Origin: Aedes albopictus | Lineage: Eukaryota; Arthropoda; Insecta; Diptera; Culicidae | Assembly: GCF_035046485.1 (NCBI RefSeq) | Contig: NC_085138.1 | Coordinates: forward strand, 337,974,263 to 338,038,262 | Length of the DNA: 64,000 bases | Reading direction: 5' to 3' | In this document: piece after piece, positions 44,687 to 55,548 of the stretch | Layout: every line of letters starts with the position of its first letter | Position numbering within the stretch: position 1 is the stretch's first letter | Notes under the pieces: generated by a model | Told to the model about the DNA's origin: nothing | What the model saw: only the letters and a program-made list of their open reading frames with translations | The model's database searches: none | Translations under genes and position numbers: made by a program

Positions 44687-45633
44687 AAACTTTATGAAGG
44701 ACTCGTTGAAGAAAGACTTGGAGAGGTTCCTTCGGGGGTTCAATAGAATTGAAGTTGAAATCGCTGGAGAAGTTCCTGAAGAAATTCCTCGAGGAGGCGA
44801 TATGGAATACCTCTATTTCCGGAGGAATCATTGGCAATTTTTTTAATAATCGCTTAGGGAATTTCCAAAAAAACACCCTGGAAAAAAATCTGAGGGAATT
44901 CTTTGAAAACGCTCTTGTAGAATTATTGGAGAAAGTTTTGAAGAAGGAATTTCTGGAGGAATTTCTTCAAGAATCTGTGGAAAAGTTCATCTGAGAGAAT
45001 CCTTGAAGGATTTTATAAAAATATTCTGAAGAAATCAATAAAGTAATTTTAGAATAAAATCTTGAAAGATTTTGCACGGGATTCATTGGAGCAGGTTTTG
45101 GACGAATTCCAAAAGCAATCTTTGGAGATTTTCTTAAGCAATCCTCGATAGAATTTATGAAGAAAGCTTTGAAAATAACTCTGAATTTTTTATTTCCGGA
45201 TTTTTGGTTTCGAAATCAATGATAACTTCCCTGAAGGAATCGGTGGTAGATTGTCCAAGAAAATCCTTTAAGAAATTTTTGAAACAATTCATGGAAGATT
45301 TTCAAAAGAAGTTTCTCCTGGAGGTATCTTTAAGAGATTTATAAAAGCATGTTTGGACAATTTTCTTGAGCAATTTCTGGAATAATTTCTAAAAGAAAAT
45401 TTGAAGGAATTTACAGATAAATCTATTGATGATTTTATAAAAGAATCCCAGGAAGAATTTCTGCAGGAGTATCAGCACGAATTTCAAAAAAAAATTGAAG
45501 CATTTCTTAGAGAAATATGGGCAGGTGTTTTTTTAGGAATCATTGGAACAATTTCTGAATGAATCAGAAAAAGATTACCCAAATAACCAGGGGAGGGATT
45601 TTTGACGCAAATCCATGAAAGTTTTTGTTTTAA
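44687..45633. repeat. AATTCC-type array, left of insertion
   Basis: A/G-rich orientation: CTGGAGGAATTTCTTCAAG, GAAGGAATTTACAG. Ends in the direct repeat flanking the next insert. Confidence 0.65.
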
Positions 45634-46566
45634 AGAAAACGGATGGAATTTTTTTACGTGCTGCGTTTTTGTCGTGCTGATTGTCAAAACTTTTATTCAA
45701 TTCGACGGATAGTGAAAATTTTTGTTTGGATTATTTCTTTTTTTGAGTTCTATAACTAATTGTGTCGGTCTTGTTGACTTGGGTAGCGTGTTTATTTCGC
45801 AAAGGTCGTCGTGTAATCGGATGATAACGTTAACGGAAGTCAAATCGGCCGGGAATGATGGTGTGTACGAGGAGGGAAACTTGGTTGGTGCGACTAGGAG
45901 TGCCTTGATGGTTCTGGAAAGTTGAAGTGCTGATGTGTTCTATGTTCCATCCATGACAGTGCTGCCAATTCCAGCAAATGGGTGAGATCTGACCATTTTT
46001 TAATAAATAATTATCGACCATTTACATTTTGCGCCCGCTTCGGGTTCGTGCAATGGATGTACTGGGCTGATAACTAATTCGAATCAGTCAAATAATGGTG
46101 TATCTGAACGTTGGAGGATTGCGTCAGTCTTGTCGAGAAGTCAGAGATAAGTCTCCAATCTTTGTGTTTTGGTATCCGACAATCCTCATAACTGTGGTCT
46201 AGGGCTGTACTACCTACGAAATCCGTGTGACTTGCTTAATGCTTATATTTTCTTTTTCAGTGGTAACCAGGTAAATGATTAAACCATGACAATTTCTCAT
46301 ACCCTTTTTCGCCAAGGAAAGCACCCCAATAAACCCTATCCAATTTCCAACTCCAGATATCTATGAAGTGGGCCAAGTTCTTGGACATATTCTGAGTAGA
46401 TATCTAATCAACATTTCCTCCCCATCCCCGCTGATCGTAAGGACCTGGCCAGGTGTCGAGAGTTCGTTAAATGAAAGGTTTGTCAAGTCCCAGGCAGCTT
46501 TTCTGGCGCATTAAACGTCTCTATCGACAGCCACCCCAGGATGTGTACGGTCGGCTATGCTATGCT
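45634..46566 (+). mobile_element. 933-bp insertion flanked by 25-bp direct repeats
   Basis: The 25-bp word beginning AAATCCATGAAAGTTTTTG occurs exactly at 45609-45633 and 46567-46591. The insert is unlike the surrounding array and ends in CTATGCTATGCT, a short terminal iteration. Long variable duplications and a short 3' iteration suggest a 5'-truncated non-LTR retrotransposon or SINE. No reverse transcriptase or tRNA-like promoter is readable. Orientation plus is inferred from the iterated end. Confidence 0.6.
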
Positions 46567-46591
46567 AAATCCATGAAAGTTTTTGTTTTAA

Positions 46592-47215
46592 GAAATTCTT
46601 GTAATATTTTTTTTTTTTTGAAAAATCTCTGAATAAAACCTGGAAGAAATTCTTGAAGGAATTTTATAAAAGAACCATAAATAAATCTTCAAGAAATTTA
46701 TAAAAAAAAAACCTCAAGGAATAATTGCAGGTATTCCTGAAATAACCCGTAAAATATTTTGAAAAGAATATCTAGAGGATTTTTACAGGATTTTCCGTAA
46801 GAATCAATTGAAGATTTTCTGCAAGAAAATGGAAAATTTTGTAATGGAATATCTGGAGATAATTGTAGAGGAACATAATATCTGAAGACTAAAACACTCA
46901 CTAAAAGTCTCTCTTGAAGGAGTTTTTTAGGCTCCTGTAATTTTCTAAAGTAATGTATTGAGAAATTTTAGGAAAAAATCCATGAAATATATTTAAAAAG
47001 AGCACTCGAGAAAATTCTGGAGAAATTAATTCAGAGAGGTATTTCTGAAGCAATCCATGCAGGTGTCCTGAAAAAATGAAAATATTTTGGTGAAACCCCT
47101 AGTACTTCTGAACCAATCCCACAAAAAATCCAAATAAATAAATAAAAATTGGGTTTTTGAAAGAATCCGATAAGAAATTCCTAGGGGATTTTCAGAATTC
47201 AGATTCCAAGATTTT
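46592..47215. repeat. AATTCC-type array, right of insertion
   Basis: Continuation of the array after the second direct repeat: TTCTTGAAGGAATTTTATAA, GAATATCTAGAGG. Confidence 0.6.
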
Positions 47216-48065
47216 TTTTATTTTAAGTTTTGTCAGCTGATTTTCATAGCGATAATTGAATTCCCGTGCCATGGTGCGGCGATCCGGAAAAATTCCGAAG
47301 ACAACAACGGCGTAACAAAAAATGGCGAGAAAAATATACCCCTGCTCCGTCCGGCATCAGTAGTTGCTAAGCGCAATAAATGAAGCCTACCTACTTTTCT
47401 CGTTATATTTTTCCTGATTTATGAATTGTTCTTTCGCCTCGTCCGGCGTTGGTTGGTGGGTGAGTTAGAAAGGCTCGTGTTGCCACTTCGAAATGGTAAA
47501 ATTCTTCAACATCGCCGACTACCACGATGACGACCAACAACCTACAGCTCGTGATAATGGACGGAGAAGATTTTCTTTTATCGTGGTTCTGGCCTTGCGG
47601 ATTCTAAGTTGAGAGTGTAGAAGGAAAGTTTCAGGTTGTTTTCTTGTTTTCGATTTCAGCGCAAAAGGCTACACCGGAATGTGGCAATTTGTCTTTCGAC
47701 TAATTGTTCCCTGCCAAGCTACATTCAAGAGATTTACTATTTACGTATGGAACTGTAAAACAGGAAGCATAACAATTCCTTGAAATGGGGATATTATACC
47801 TTCAAGGACTTTTTTTAATCTTCAATCACTTAACCTAATTTACAGCTCTATTGTCCACTAGGGCACTGCGTGAGCAATCCCAATTCGAAGTTGTACTTAC
47901 ATTTTGTACAACGCCTAAATGTATTCTATTCTAATTGTACTATATCGAACTGGTTGCCGTTGCGCTGCATTCACTTTCCACCCTATCATGGTAGAATGAT
48001 GAGCACGATGATGTTGAGGTGTAGCTGTTGGTTGTTTCTGTTTTCAATCCGATTGGGAGTCCATT
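47216..48065. other. No gene recognised
   Basis: GC-balanced, apparently single-copy sequence. No domain-bearing frame or RNA gene. Could be host intron or intergenic DNA. Confidence 0.35.
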
Positions 48066-48247
48066 AAGGGTTACCCTTCGCCGATGTCCAAGTATCCGGG
48101 TCCATTTGAGCCATGGGCTCAGAAGAGGGTCAGTATCAGCTGCTTTCAGGGGGAAAGAGCAACTGACGAAAGTGCCGGGACTGGGATCGAATCTATGACC
48201 ATCTTCTTATGAAGCAAACGTGTGACCAATTGCGCCATGGGCCCCGG
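48066..48247 (-). mobile_element. tRNA-derived SINE
   Basis: The minus strand starts CCGGGGCCCATGGCGCAATTGG. It has a pol III A box (TGGCGCAATTGG, 48226-48237) and a B box (GATTCGATCCC, 48183-48193) at tRNA-like spacing, followed by a non-tRNA body (CAGTTGCTCTTTCCCCCTGA, GACCCTCTTCTGAGCCCATG). This is the layout of tRNA-related mosquito SINEs such as Feilai. Membership of that family is not established. Confidence 0.75.
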
Positions 48248-49540
48248 CAAGCTTCAAAGACTTCTCTGTTTTAAGATATGACGAGAATGGAAAAAAATCT
48301 AAATAACTTATTACTCACACGACCAATATTTGTCCAAAAAACCTATCATTCATTCAACACAAGGAGAATCGTGACCCAATTGATTTTTTAAAGTGGAAAT
48401 CATAATCTTGCACAGTAAGACAACTAAGCAACTACATTTGATACTTCATGAACAGTGCTGCCAGTCAGGAGAACCGAAACGTAAAACTAAAACACAAACT
48501 TTGAAAAAGCATATCAACTTTAATTTTGAAATGTTTCTGGCCTAGTTACTTTAGGCAGGAAATGTTTAAGATCAAAACATGGTAGATCTTACGCCATAAC
48601 GCACCATTCTACCCACTACGTATGAGACAGTAGTATAGGAACGTACGTAACATTTGCCACAAATTCAATTGGCAGTCAACGCTTAATCTTGTATTGCACA
48701 CCTCTAAAAAACAATCACTTCTCCACTAAAATCAGTATCATCACCCTCGGTTCTCCTTGATACCGAGAGTGAAAGCGTGCTCATTCAAAAGCAAATGAAG
48801 TGCTAAAATGTGATCAACCTTCCTCACTTGCACATGTTTCACGTTCCCACAAGTGTCACAAAATCACACACCTACTTATCTCAAATGAACGTCGCACTCA
48901 TCGCCCTTCACACCATAGCCTTCGTAAGCTAAAAGCTCGCGGAGATTGCAGCATGGGTGGCAGTAGTTGAGGTGTCAAATTGATACCTCAAACTGTTTCC
49001 CCGGCATGTTCCAGGAAATTTACATGCCACGTTCCTGGCGCGCCACAGTCAGTCGGTCGGTCGTTTATGAATCAACGCCTCATCGGAGACCGGAGAGCTA
49101 CATAGATGCCAAAGTCAAGCTCGAGTCGCCGGAGAAATATGATGAGGTGTGGTGGTGACATGACACGTGGGTGGAGAGTAGGTAATTTGATATAATAGCC
49201 GATTAATAAACAACAAAACAGGCAATACGTCTCCGCTTATGGCATGTTTAAGCATTGACTTGACAGCATGCCTTCACGGTGCGATGCGGTGTGGTTGTTC
49301 GAATCAGAAACAGAGAGCTGGAGCTGGCGCCAAGCAGGTCGTTATGATTGAGACATTGTGTTCGCACGCCGTGACGTTTAATGGACTGCACTAATTTAAT
49401 TACATGTGATTCTCGTGCCGCGATAGGGATTGTCCGAATGATAATTTCCTTTGTCGTCGTCATCTACACACAACGGAATGGTGCTGGATTTGGAAAACGT
49501 TTAACCACCGCTACTACTCAAAAATATTGAAATTCTGCAA
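48248..49540. other. No gene recognised
   Basis: Mostly GC-balanced, single-copy-looking sequence. No frame has a recognisable domain and no RNA gene is visible. Confidence 0.35.
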
Positions 49541-49696
49541 TCTCTTCAGAATTCTATACAGGGGTTCCTTTGATAAATGCTTTTAAAAATGCTTTCTTGG
49601 TTTCTTCAACAAATTTTCCCAAGATTCCTTCAAAAATTCTTACAGGTATTATTTCTTCAAAAAGTCCACCAAAGATTTGTTCAAAAATTGATAGAT
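49541..49696. repeat. AATTCC-type array, left of TIR element
   Basis: T/C-rich words (CAAGATTCCTTCAAAAATTC). The array resumes at 51056, showing that the TIR element landed inside it. Confidence 0.6.
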
Positions 49697-51055
49697 ATAC
49701 CGTCGATGGGGGTGACAATGGGTCTGGGGGGTGAGATTGAGTCAAAACGGAGAAACATAAAATTGGAAATAACTCATCAACTATCGCTAATTTATATAGA
49801 AAACTTTATATTATTTCAAAGAGAAGATGTTTTTACACGTCATGATGCAGAATAAAATGTTTAGCAATAATCGTTTTTTTTTTGTCAAATTTGTGGCCAA
49901 TCTTATATGATGAAACTACTGGTAAATCACTCTGAAAAAATTTCTCCTTCGTAATGTTTAACACAAGTACCTAATCATAAATTTTCTTATAAGTGGTTTG
50001 CTGTAGGTATTACCTGGTTGATGCAACGAAAAAAGTGCGCTGTCAATGCACTTTTTATTTAAAAATTCAATATTTTCGACTCTATGTCTAAATATTAAGA
50101 ATGGGGGTGAGATTGGGTCAAGCAAGTTATCGAGTGCATATAACCTTTAACTAAAAATTCAACATGTTATCCAGTCCCCATTTGACGTTATAGTGGTGCC
50201 ATGTTTACCGTATCTTCATAAAAGTAGTTTTTTTTTCAAAAATGTCGAAGAGGTGTCAAGAGCGTGTGTTCATACGTTTAGTGCCTAAAATCAACAATAA
50301 ACCCATGCGTTTGGACAACTCCTCTGATCACCAGCTAATCTTTAAGGTACTGCAATATCGTAAGCTCACAAAATAGACTTGATAGCGTTTTTCTTCTCCA
50401 CTCACTTTTTAAATTTCAAGGAAATATCGTGAAACTACCAGACGGTAGTGGCATCCAGGAAATACCGGGGCCATAAAACCGGTAACATGACAAAATTTCG
50501 GAAGACGAACGAACGTCGAAAAATATCATGTTTTTTAAAATAAATCTTTCAATGCGTCTCTCCATCATTGTAATCCCCCCTCCTCTCATGAAGGTTGAAA
50601 TTTTAAATGAGGATGATTATGGTGGCTAAAAATGGCGATGCAACATACAAACTTTATTTTTTCAAATTCCAACCATTTTTTCGATTGTAAAAGGGCTAAG
50701 GTGGATTAATCATCTTTTAAAATTACCTAAGCTTTTATTCGTCATGGTTACATTATATTTTAAGTAGGTTTAGTAGGTATGATCAATGAAATTAACTTGT
50801 ATTCTTAAATAGGCGACTTTGAATATTTTGACCCATTCTCACCCCCTCTAAGGGGTGAGATTGGGTCAATTTTCAATCATTTGTAGTTCAGTAGACAATT
50901 CATATAATGTGATACTTTCTTGCTAAACTATTATTACCATATAGAAGAGTATACATACCAAATAAATAGTTATTCCGACTTCAACTGCATTTGTTATTTA
51001 ACAAACAATCTTTGAGTATCCTTTTTCGACCCATTCTCACCCCCAACGACGGTAT
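49697..51055. mobile_element. 1.36-kb TIR element, copy B
   Basis: 1359 bp, collinear with 8791-10152. Same ends (ATACCGTCGATGGGGGTGA), same TAGTGCCTAAAATCA and AAATTACCTAAGCTTTTATT landmarks, and the same iterated GGGGTGAGATTGGGTCA motifs (about 50103, 50850, both ends). The copies differ by scattered substitutions and small indels. No transposase. Confidence 0.85.
50242..50376 (+). CDS. 44-residue open frame in TIR element, copy B
   Basis: ATG at 50242 to TAG at 50374-50376, beginning MSKRCQERVF and ending HQLIFKVLQYRKLTK. The same frame and stop survive in copy A (9289-9471), where a one-base indel disrupts the start. Basic peptide, no recognised family. Could be a remnant transposase exon or chance. 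Confidence 0.3.
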   Translation: MSKRCQERVFIRLVPKINNKPMRLDNSSDHQLIFKVLQYRKLTK

Positions 51056-51830
51056 TCCAGAAATTATTGCATTATTTCTGCCAGTGGCCAGGCGAGAATT
51101 ACTATAAGAAATCAAGCAGAGACTTCTTGGCAATTTTTCCCGGATGTTCCTTCAAGAATTTCTTCCGAAATTTCTCTGGCATTTCCTTTAAATATAACTT
51201 TTAAAATTTCTCTACGGATTCTTAAGAAATATATTCAGAAAAAAATCCTAGGAATTGTTACAGAAATTTCTTAAGAAATATCTCAAAAGGTTTTTTGGGA
51301 TTCTTACCAACAGAAGCTTATCCAGGCATTTCTCGAAGCATTTCTACAGGAGTTCCTTCAAAAAGACGTCCACAGATTTCCCCAAGATTACTTTCAGAGA
51401 ATTCTCCAAGAATTTTATTAAAAGATTTTCCCAGGATTTTTTTTTTCTAAATATCCTCAATACACTATTTCAGGAATTCCACCAAGGGTTACGGGTCCTT
51501 TACGAATTTCATTGGCATTTCTTCAGATGTTAATCTAGAGATTCATTGGAGAGTACTTCTTGAGATATCAACAGGGATACTGCTGGAGATTTATTCTGAT
51601 TTTTTTTTTCAAGGCTTCTTCCAGAAGTTCACCCCCGTTTTCTTTCTTAAATTCCTTTAGTGACACCTTAAAATGTATCTCAAAAGATTTCTTCAGAATT
51701 TTGAGGATTTCTCAGGAATTTCAGCAAGGGATTACTTCACAAGTTCCTCCATGGAGTTCTTCAGATACTTCTCTTGAAATGTCTTTAAAAGATTCCTTTG
51801 AAAATTCTTGAGAAATTTCTTTGTAGGTGA
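51056..51830. repeat. AATTCC-type array, right of TIR element
   Basis: T/C-rich orientation: TCAAGAATTTCTTCCG, CAAGGGATTACTTCAC. Frames are repeat artefacts. Confidence 0.6.
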
Positions 51831-52440
51831 AAATTTCAACATACGTGTTATTTTGCATTTACAAAAAAAATAAGAATAACAGGAATTTTGTTTCATATTA
51901 ATTGCTAGATGAAAAAACTTGTGATTCATTCATGATTTTCAGACGCGCTTCAAAAACAAAGAGACTTTTCTGCTCATGGTTCGATTCAATTTGATCTCAG
52001 GGGTGCTTAAATCTCAAAACGTAATTTGTTTCCTAAGCTCTTCACATATTTTGATTTTTATCACAATTCATCAACTTTCCTATATTCTAAGATAATTTGA
52101 TAGAATTGTCTGAGATTTAAAAAAAGTATTTCATATATCTTTAACAGTTTGCAAATATCTTTTACCTCAAAGTTAATCTTTAAGATGACATTTTTCGCTT
52201 ATATTGTGGAATTATTGGTAATTGCCATTCTACTTAAAATACTTCAAATGAAAAATCATTACATGCTTTGATTACTTTACAAAGCTGAATCATGTAAATG
52301 TTTTCAATATTTGAAAATTATTTTATTGAAATGTAGCATTTTCTTAAAATTCTGAAAAATTATCATTCTGAATTTGATTAACAATTGATATTATCAATTT
52401 AAGATGGGAGTTAAATAAAATTTTAAATTGGATTGGGTTG
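51831..52440. other. No gene recognised
   Basis: Very AT-rich sequence. Nothing assignable. Confidence 0.4.
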
Positions 52441-52790
52441 GATTAGATTTGGATTGGAAAAGGAAGGATCTAGCATGCGTGAATCGTCATGGCCAACTGG
52501 AATTAAGTTTCGACATCGTTCAACGAAGCCTTGGAAGCCTTAAAACAATTCTGTTGTAATCTTTGATGACTTATGTATGTTCAAACTATTTCATGTTCAT
52601 GATGTTATTTAATTGATTGTATGTTTAACTTCGTTTTGTTTTCTGTTATATTTCTCAATTATTTCTGTCAGTCCTGATGTTATGTTTGATCTAGTGTTTG
52701 ATATTGTGTGTAATTGTTTTCAGTTTAGTTTTAGATTTGCAGTCTGTGCAACATTCGTTTAAGACGAAGATAAAGAAATAAATAAATAAA
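52441..52790 (+). mobile_element. Probable LINE 3' UTR, 5'-truncated
   Basis: Non-coding stretch ending AAGACGAAGATAAAGAAATA followed by (AAAT)n. This looks like a LINE 3' end with a terminal short iteration. No coding part is retained and no target duplication is certain. Confidence 0.4.
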
Positions 52791-53268
52791 AATAAAAATT
52801 CATGAATATTTGTTCTTAAATATTTTGATTTGTTCAAAAAATTTTGGCTCCCCTAAACTATACAAAATGACAAATAAACAGATTTGAACGCAATTTTAAT
52901 TTTTAAAATTTTGTGTCAAAATTTTAAACTAAGAGGGGTTAAAAAAACGATTACCCTACTCAAGGGGGCGATATCTCGGACAAGTTTGGGAGCCACTGAT
53001 CTAGAGAATCTTTATACCCAAAGGGATTTATGTCCAACAATTGTTTTTTATCCTGCTAAGATCCCCGGATTTAAGCTCCACGATAGCGTAGTGCACGCTC
53101 AGTGCGGCAGTCTGGGCAATATTGACCCCAACATCCTACTAGGGTTAAAACGAGTTCCTATTAGAATTTCTGAACAATGCATGAACTTCTGTAGTAATAC
53201 TTGAAGAAATTTCCCAAAACATCCCTGAAGAAACCTCAGTAGGAATTTCTGAAGAATCCCGTGGACTC
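52791..53268. other. No gene recognised; ends in AATTCC words
   Basis: 52800-53150 is unassigned. 53150-53268 shows CTGAAGAAACCTCAGTAGG-type array words. The 106-codon frame at 52884 has no recognisable domain. Confidence 0.35.
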
Positions 53269-53762
53269 CCGGGTAGAAGAAAATAAGTAACAAAAATCAA
53301 ATTTTGCCATTAAAAATGAATAGCTGTATGGCATTGGTTTTTTTGGGAATAAGAGCTAAAAGAACAAACATAATAACTGACTTTGTACTGGAAAATAACT
53401 CAATAATAACTAATTTTGTCCTTATAAGAACAAACCAAGGACAAAATTATATGGATAAGTTATCATCGAGTTATTGAGAACAAAGTAAGAACAGAATATG
53501 TTATTTCCTAAAAAGATCTTCATAATTGTAATTTTTGTTCTTCTGATTGGAAAAAACTGTATTGTAAGTTCAGAAATGTTTTGTCCTTGGTTTGATATTA
53601 TAATAACAAAATAAGTTATTATTTACTTTTTTTCTGGAACAAAGTAAGTTATTATTTTTTGTTTTTTTTTTAGCTTTATTCACTAACAAACCACTGTAGT
53701 TGGAGGAAATGCCAATGCAGAACCCGTTGCTTCCGGGAAGGTAAGCCCAGCTCCCTGGGTTA

Positions 53763-55286
53763 GTGGGTTGGTGTCAGGCCCTGCGAGCCAGCCGTAAAAA
53801 AAAACTAGCACCGGAAAATCAACAAGAGAAAAATGCGAACCGATACCAATGGCGACGACCACAGCGACGAAAAGGGACTTGCGATTGGAAGCTCGGTACG
53901 TGGAACTGCAGATCTCTCAACTTCATCGCCCGCACCCGCATACTCGCCGATATACTGAAGGACCGCGGGTTCGGCATCGTAGCTCTGCAGGAGGTGTGTT
54001 GGACAGGATCTATGGTGCGAACGTTTAGAAGTAACCATACCATCTACCAGAGTTGTGGCAACACACGTGAGCTGGGAACAGCTTTTATAGTGATGGGCGA
54101 CATGCAGAGGCGCGTGATCGGTTGGTGGCCGATCGACGAAAGAATGTGCAGGTTGAGGATCAAGGGCCGATTCTTCAACATTAGCATAATAAACGTGCAC
54201 AGCCCTCACTCCGGAAGCACTGATGATGACAAAGACGCATTTTACGCGCAGCTCGAACGCGAATACGACCGCTGCCCAAACCACGACGTCAAGATCATCA
54301 TAGGGGATCTAAACGCTCAGGTAGGTCAGGAGGAGGAATTCAGACCGACGATTGGAAAGTTCAGCGCCCACCAGCTGACGAATGAAAATGGCCTACGCCT
54401 CATCGATTTCGCATCCTCCAAGAACATGGCCATTCGTAGCACCTTCTTCCAGCACAGCCTCCCGTATCGTTACACCTGGAGATCACCACAACAAACGGAA
54501 TCGCAAATCGACCACGTTCTGATTGATGGACGGCACTTCTCCGACATTATCGACGTCAGGACCTATCGTGGCGCTAATATCGACTCTGATCACTACCTGG
54601 TGATGGTTAAACTGCGCCCAAAACTCTCCGTTTTTAACAACGTACATTACCGGCGGCCGCCCCGGTACGATCTAGAGCGACTGAAGCAACCTGATGTCGC
54701 CACCGCATACGCGCAGAATCTCGAGGCAGCGTTGCCGGACGAGGGTGTGCTCGATGTGGCCCCTCTAGAGGACTGCTGGAGTACAGTCAAAGCAGCCGTC
54801 AGCAACGCAGCCGAGAGCACTATCGGGTACGTAGAACGGAGTCGACGAAACGATTGGTTCGACGAGGAGTGCAGAGCGGTTCTGGAGGAGAAGGATGCAG
54901 CGCGGGCGGTAATGCTGCAGCATGGAACCCGACAGAATGTGGAGCGATACAGACAGAGGCGGAAGCAGCAGACCCGTCTCTTCCGGGAGAAAAAGCGCCG
55001 CCTAGAAGAAGCGGAGTGCGAGGAAATGGAACTGCTGTGCCGTTCACAGGAAACACGCAAGTTCTACCAGAAGCTCAACGCATCCCGCAAAGGCTACGTG
55101 CCGCAAGCCGAAATCTGCAGGGATAAGGAAGGGAGCCTCCTGACGGACAAACGTGAGGTGATCGAAAGGTGGAAGCAGCACTTCGACGAGCACCTGAATG
55201 GCGAAGAGAATGTAGGCACGGAAGACCAAGGCGGCGGAGGAAATGACTATGTTGGTGCAGCAGAGGACGGAAACGAGGGAAGTTAA
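53763..55286 (+). CDS. RTE LINE endonuclease and linker (5' part of split ORF)
   Basis: 507 codons. The APE-type endonuclease nicks target DNA for target-primed reverse transcription. Active-site residues are all present: N48 (GTWNCRS), E77 (ALQEVCW), D182 and N184 (IIGDLNAQ), D250 (QIDHV), D276 and H277 (SDHYL). Residues 340-500 are a basic, Glu/Arg-rich linker (RNDWFDEECR, EKKRRLEEAE). The first codon here is GTG and the first in-frame ATG is residue 84, inside the endonuclease, so the true start is unclear. The frame ends at the TAA within the 15-bp duplication of the palindrome insertion. The net insertion is 267 bp, a multiple of three, so the frame difference from the downstream reverse transcriptase is a separate frameshift. 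Confidence 0.85.
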   Translation: MGWCQALRASRKKKLAPENQQEKNANRYQWRRPQRRKGTCDWKLGTWNCRSLNFIARTRILADILKDRGFGIVALQEVCWTGSMVRTFRSNHTIYQSCGNTRELGTAFIVMGDMQRRVIGWWPIDERMCRLRIKGRFFNISIINVHSPHSGSTDDDKDAFYAQLEREYDRCPNHDVKIIIGDLNAQVGQEEEFRPTIGKFSAHQLTNENGLRLIDFASSKNMAIRSTFFQHSLPYRYTWRSPQQTESQIDHVLIDGRHFSDIIDVRTYRGANIDSDHYLVMVKLRPKLSVFNNVHYRRPPRYDLERLKQPDVATAYAQNLEAALPDEGVLDVAPLEDCWSTVKAAVSNAAESTIGYVERSRRNDWFDEECRAVLEEKDAARAVMLQHGTRQNVERYRQRRKQQTRLFREKKRRLEEAECEEMELLCRSQETRKFYQKLNASRKGYVPQAEICRDKEGSLLTDKREVIERWKQHFDEHLNGEENVGTEDQGGGGNDYVGAAEDGNEGS

Positions 55287-55294
55287 GGATTCCA

Positions 55295-55546
55295 ACGATT
55301 GGTGGGAGTTCGGCTTTGCAGTCTAAAGTTCTCTAGAACGACCGTTTAGGATTCGTCCCTACGTTTCGGCAATTGTTGGTGCCTTCTTCAGGGGAAAAAT
55401 CATGAATATCGTTCCCCTGAAGAAGGCACCAACAATTGCCGAAACGTAGGGACGAATCCTAAACGGTCGTTCTAGAGAACTTTAGACTGCAAAGCCGAAC
55501 TCCCACCAATCGTTACATCCAAACAGTCGATCCCTCGAACATCCAA
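55295..55546 (+). mobile_element. Palindromic ribozyme-bearing insertion, 15-bp target duplication
   Basis: AAGTTAAGGATTCCA flanks it at 55280-55294 and 55547-55561. Arms 55295-55396 and 55412-55513 are perfect 102-bp inverted repeats around a 15-nt spacer, followed by a one-sided 33-nt tail containing CAGTCGATCC (55524-55533). Same architecture and tail motif as 26670-26851. Inferred to be a Penelope-like/retrozyme-type non-autonomous insertion. It interrupts the LINE between endonuclease and reverse transcriptase, so it is younger than the LINE. Confidence 0.82.
55411..55455 (+). ncRNA. Putative type I hammerhead ribozyme
   Basis: Core order matches a hammerhead: CTGAAGA (55417-55423), stem II GGC/GCC (55425-55427 with 55438-55440) and GAAAC (55441-55445). 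GTA follows, with predicted cleavage after 55448. An open stem I is formed by TCCC (55413-55416) with GGGA (55449-55452). The stem III segment ACGT is self-complementary, as in minimal ribozymes of Penelope-like elements that act as dimers. Weak point: position 10.1 (A55424) faces C55440, a mismatch next to the core. The mirror copy lies in the left arm on the minus strand (about 55353-55397). Activity is not shown. Confidence 0.55.
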
Positions 55547-55548
55547 AA

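Noticed and set aside
53805..54284. Minus-strand frames opposite the LINE endonuclease
   Set aside because: Shadow frames of the LINE coding sequence.
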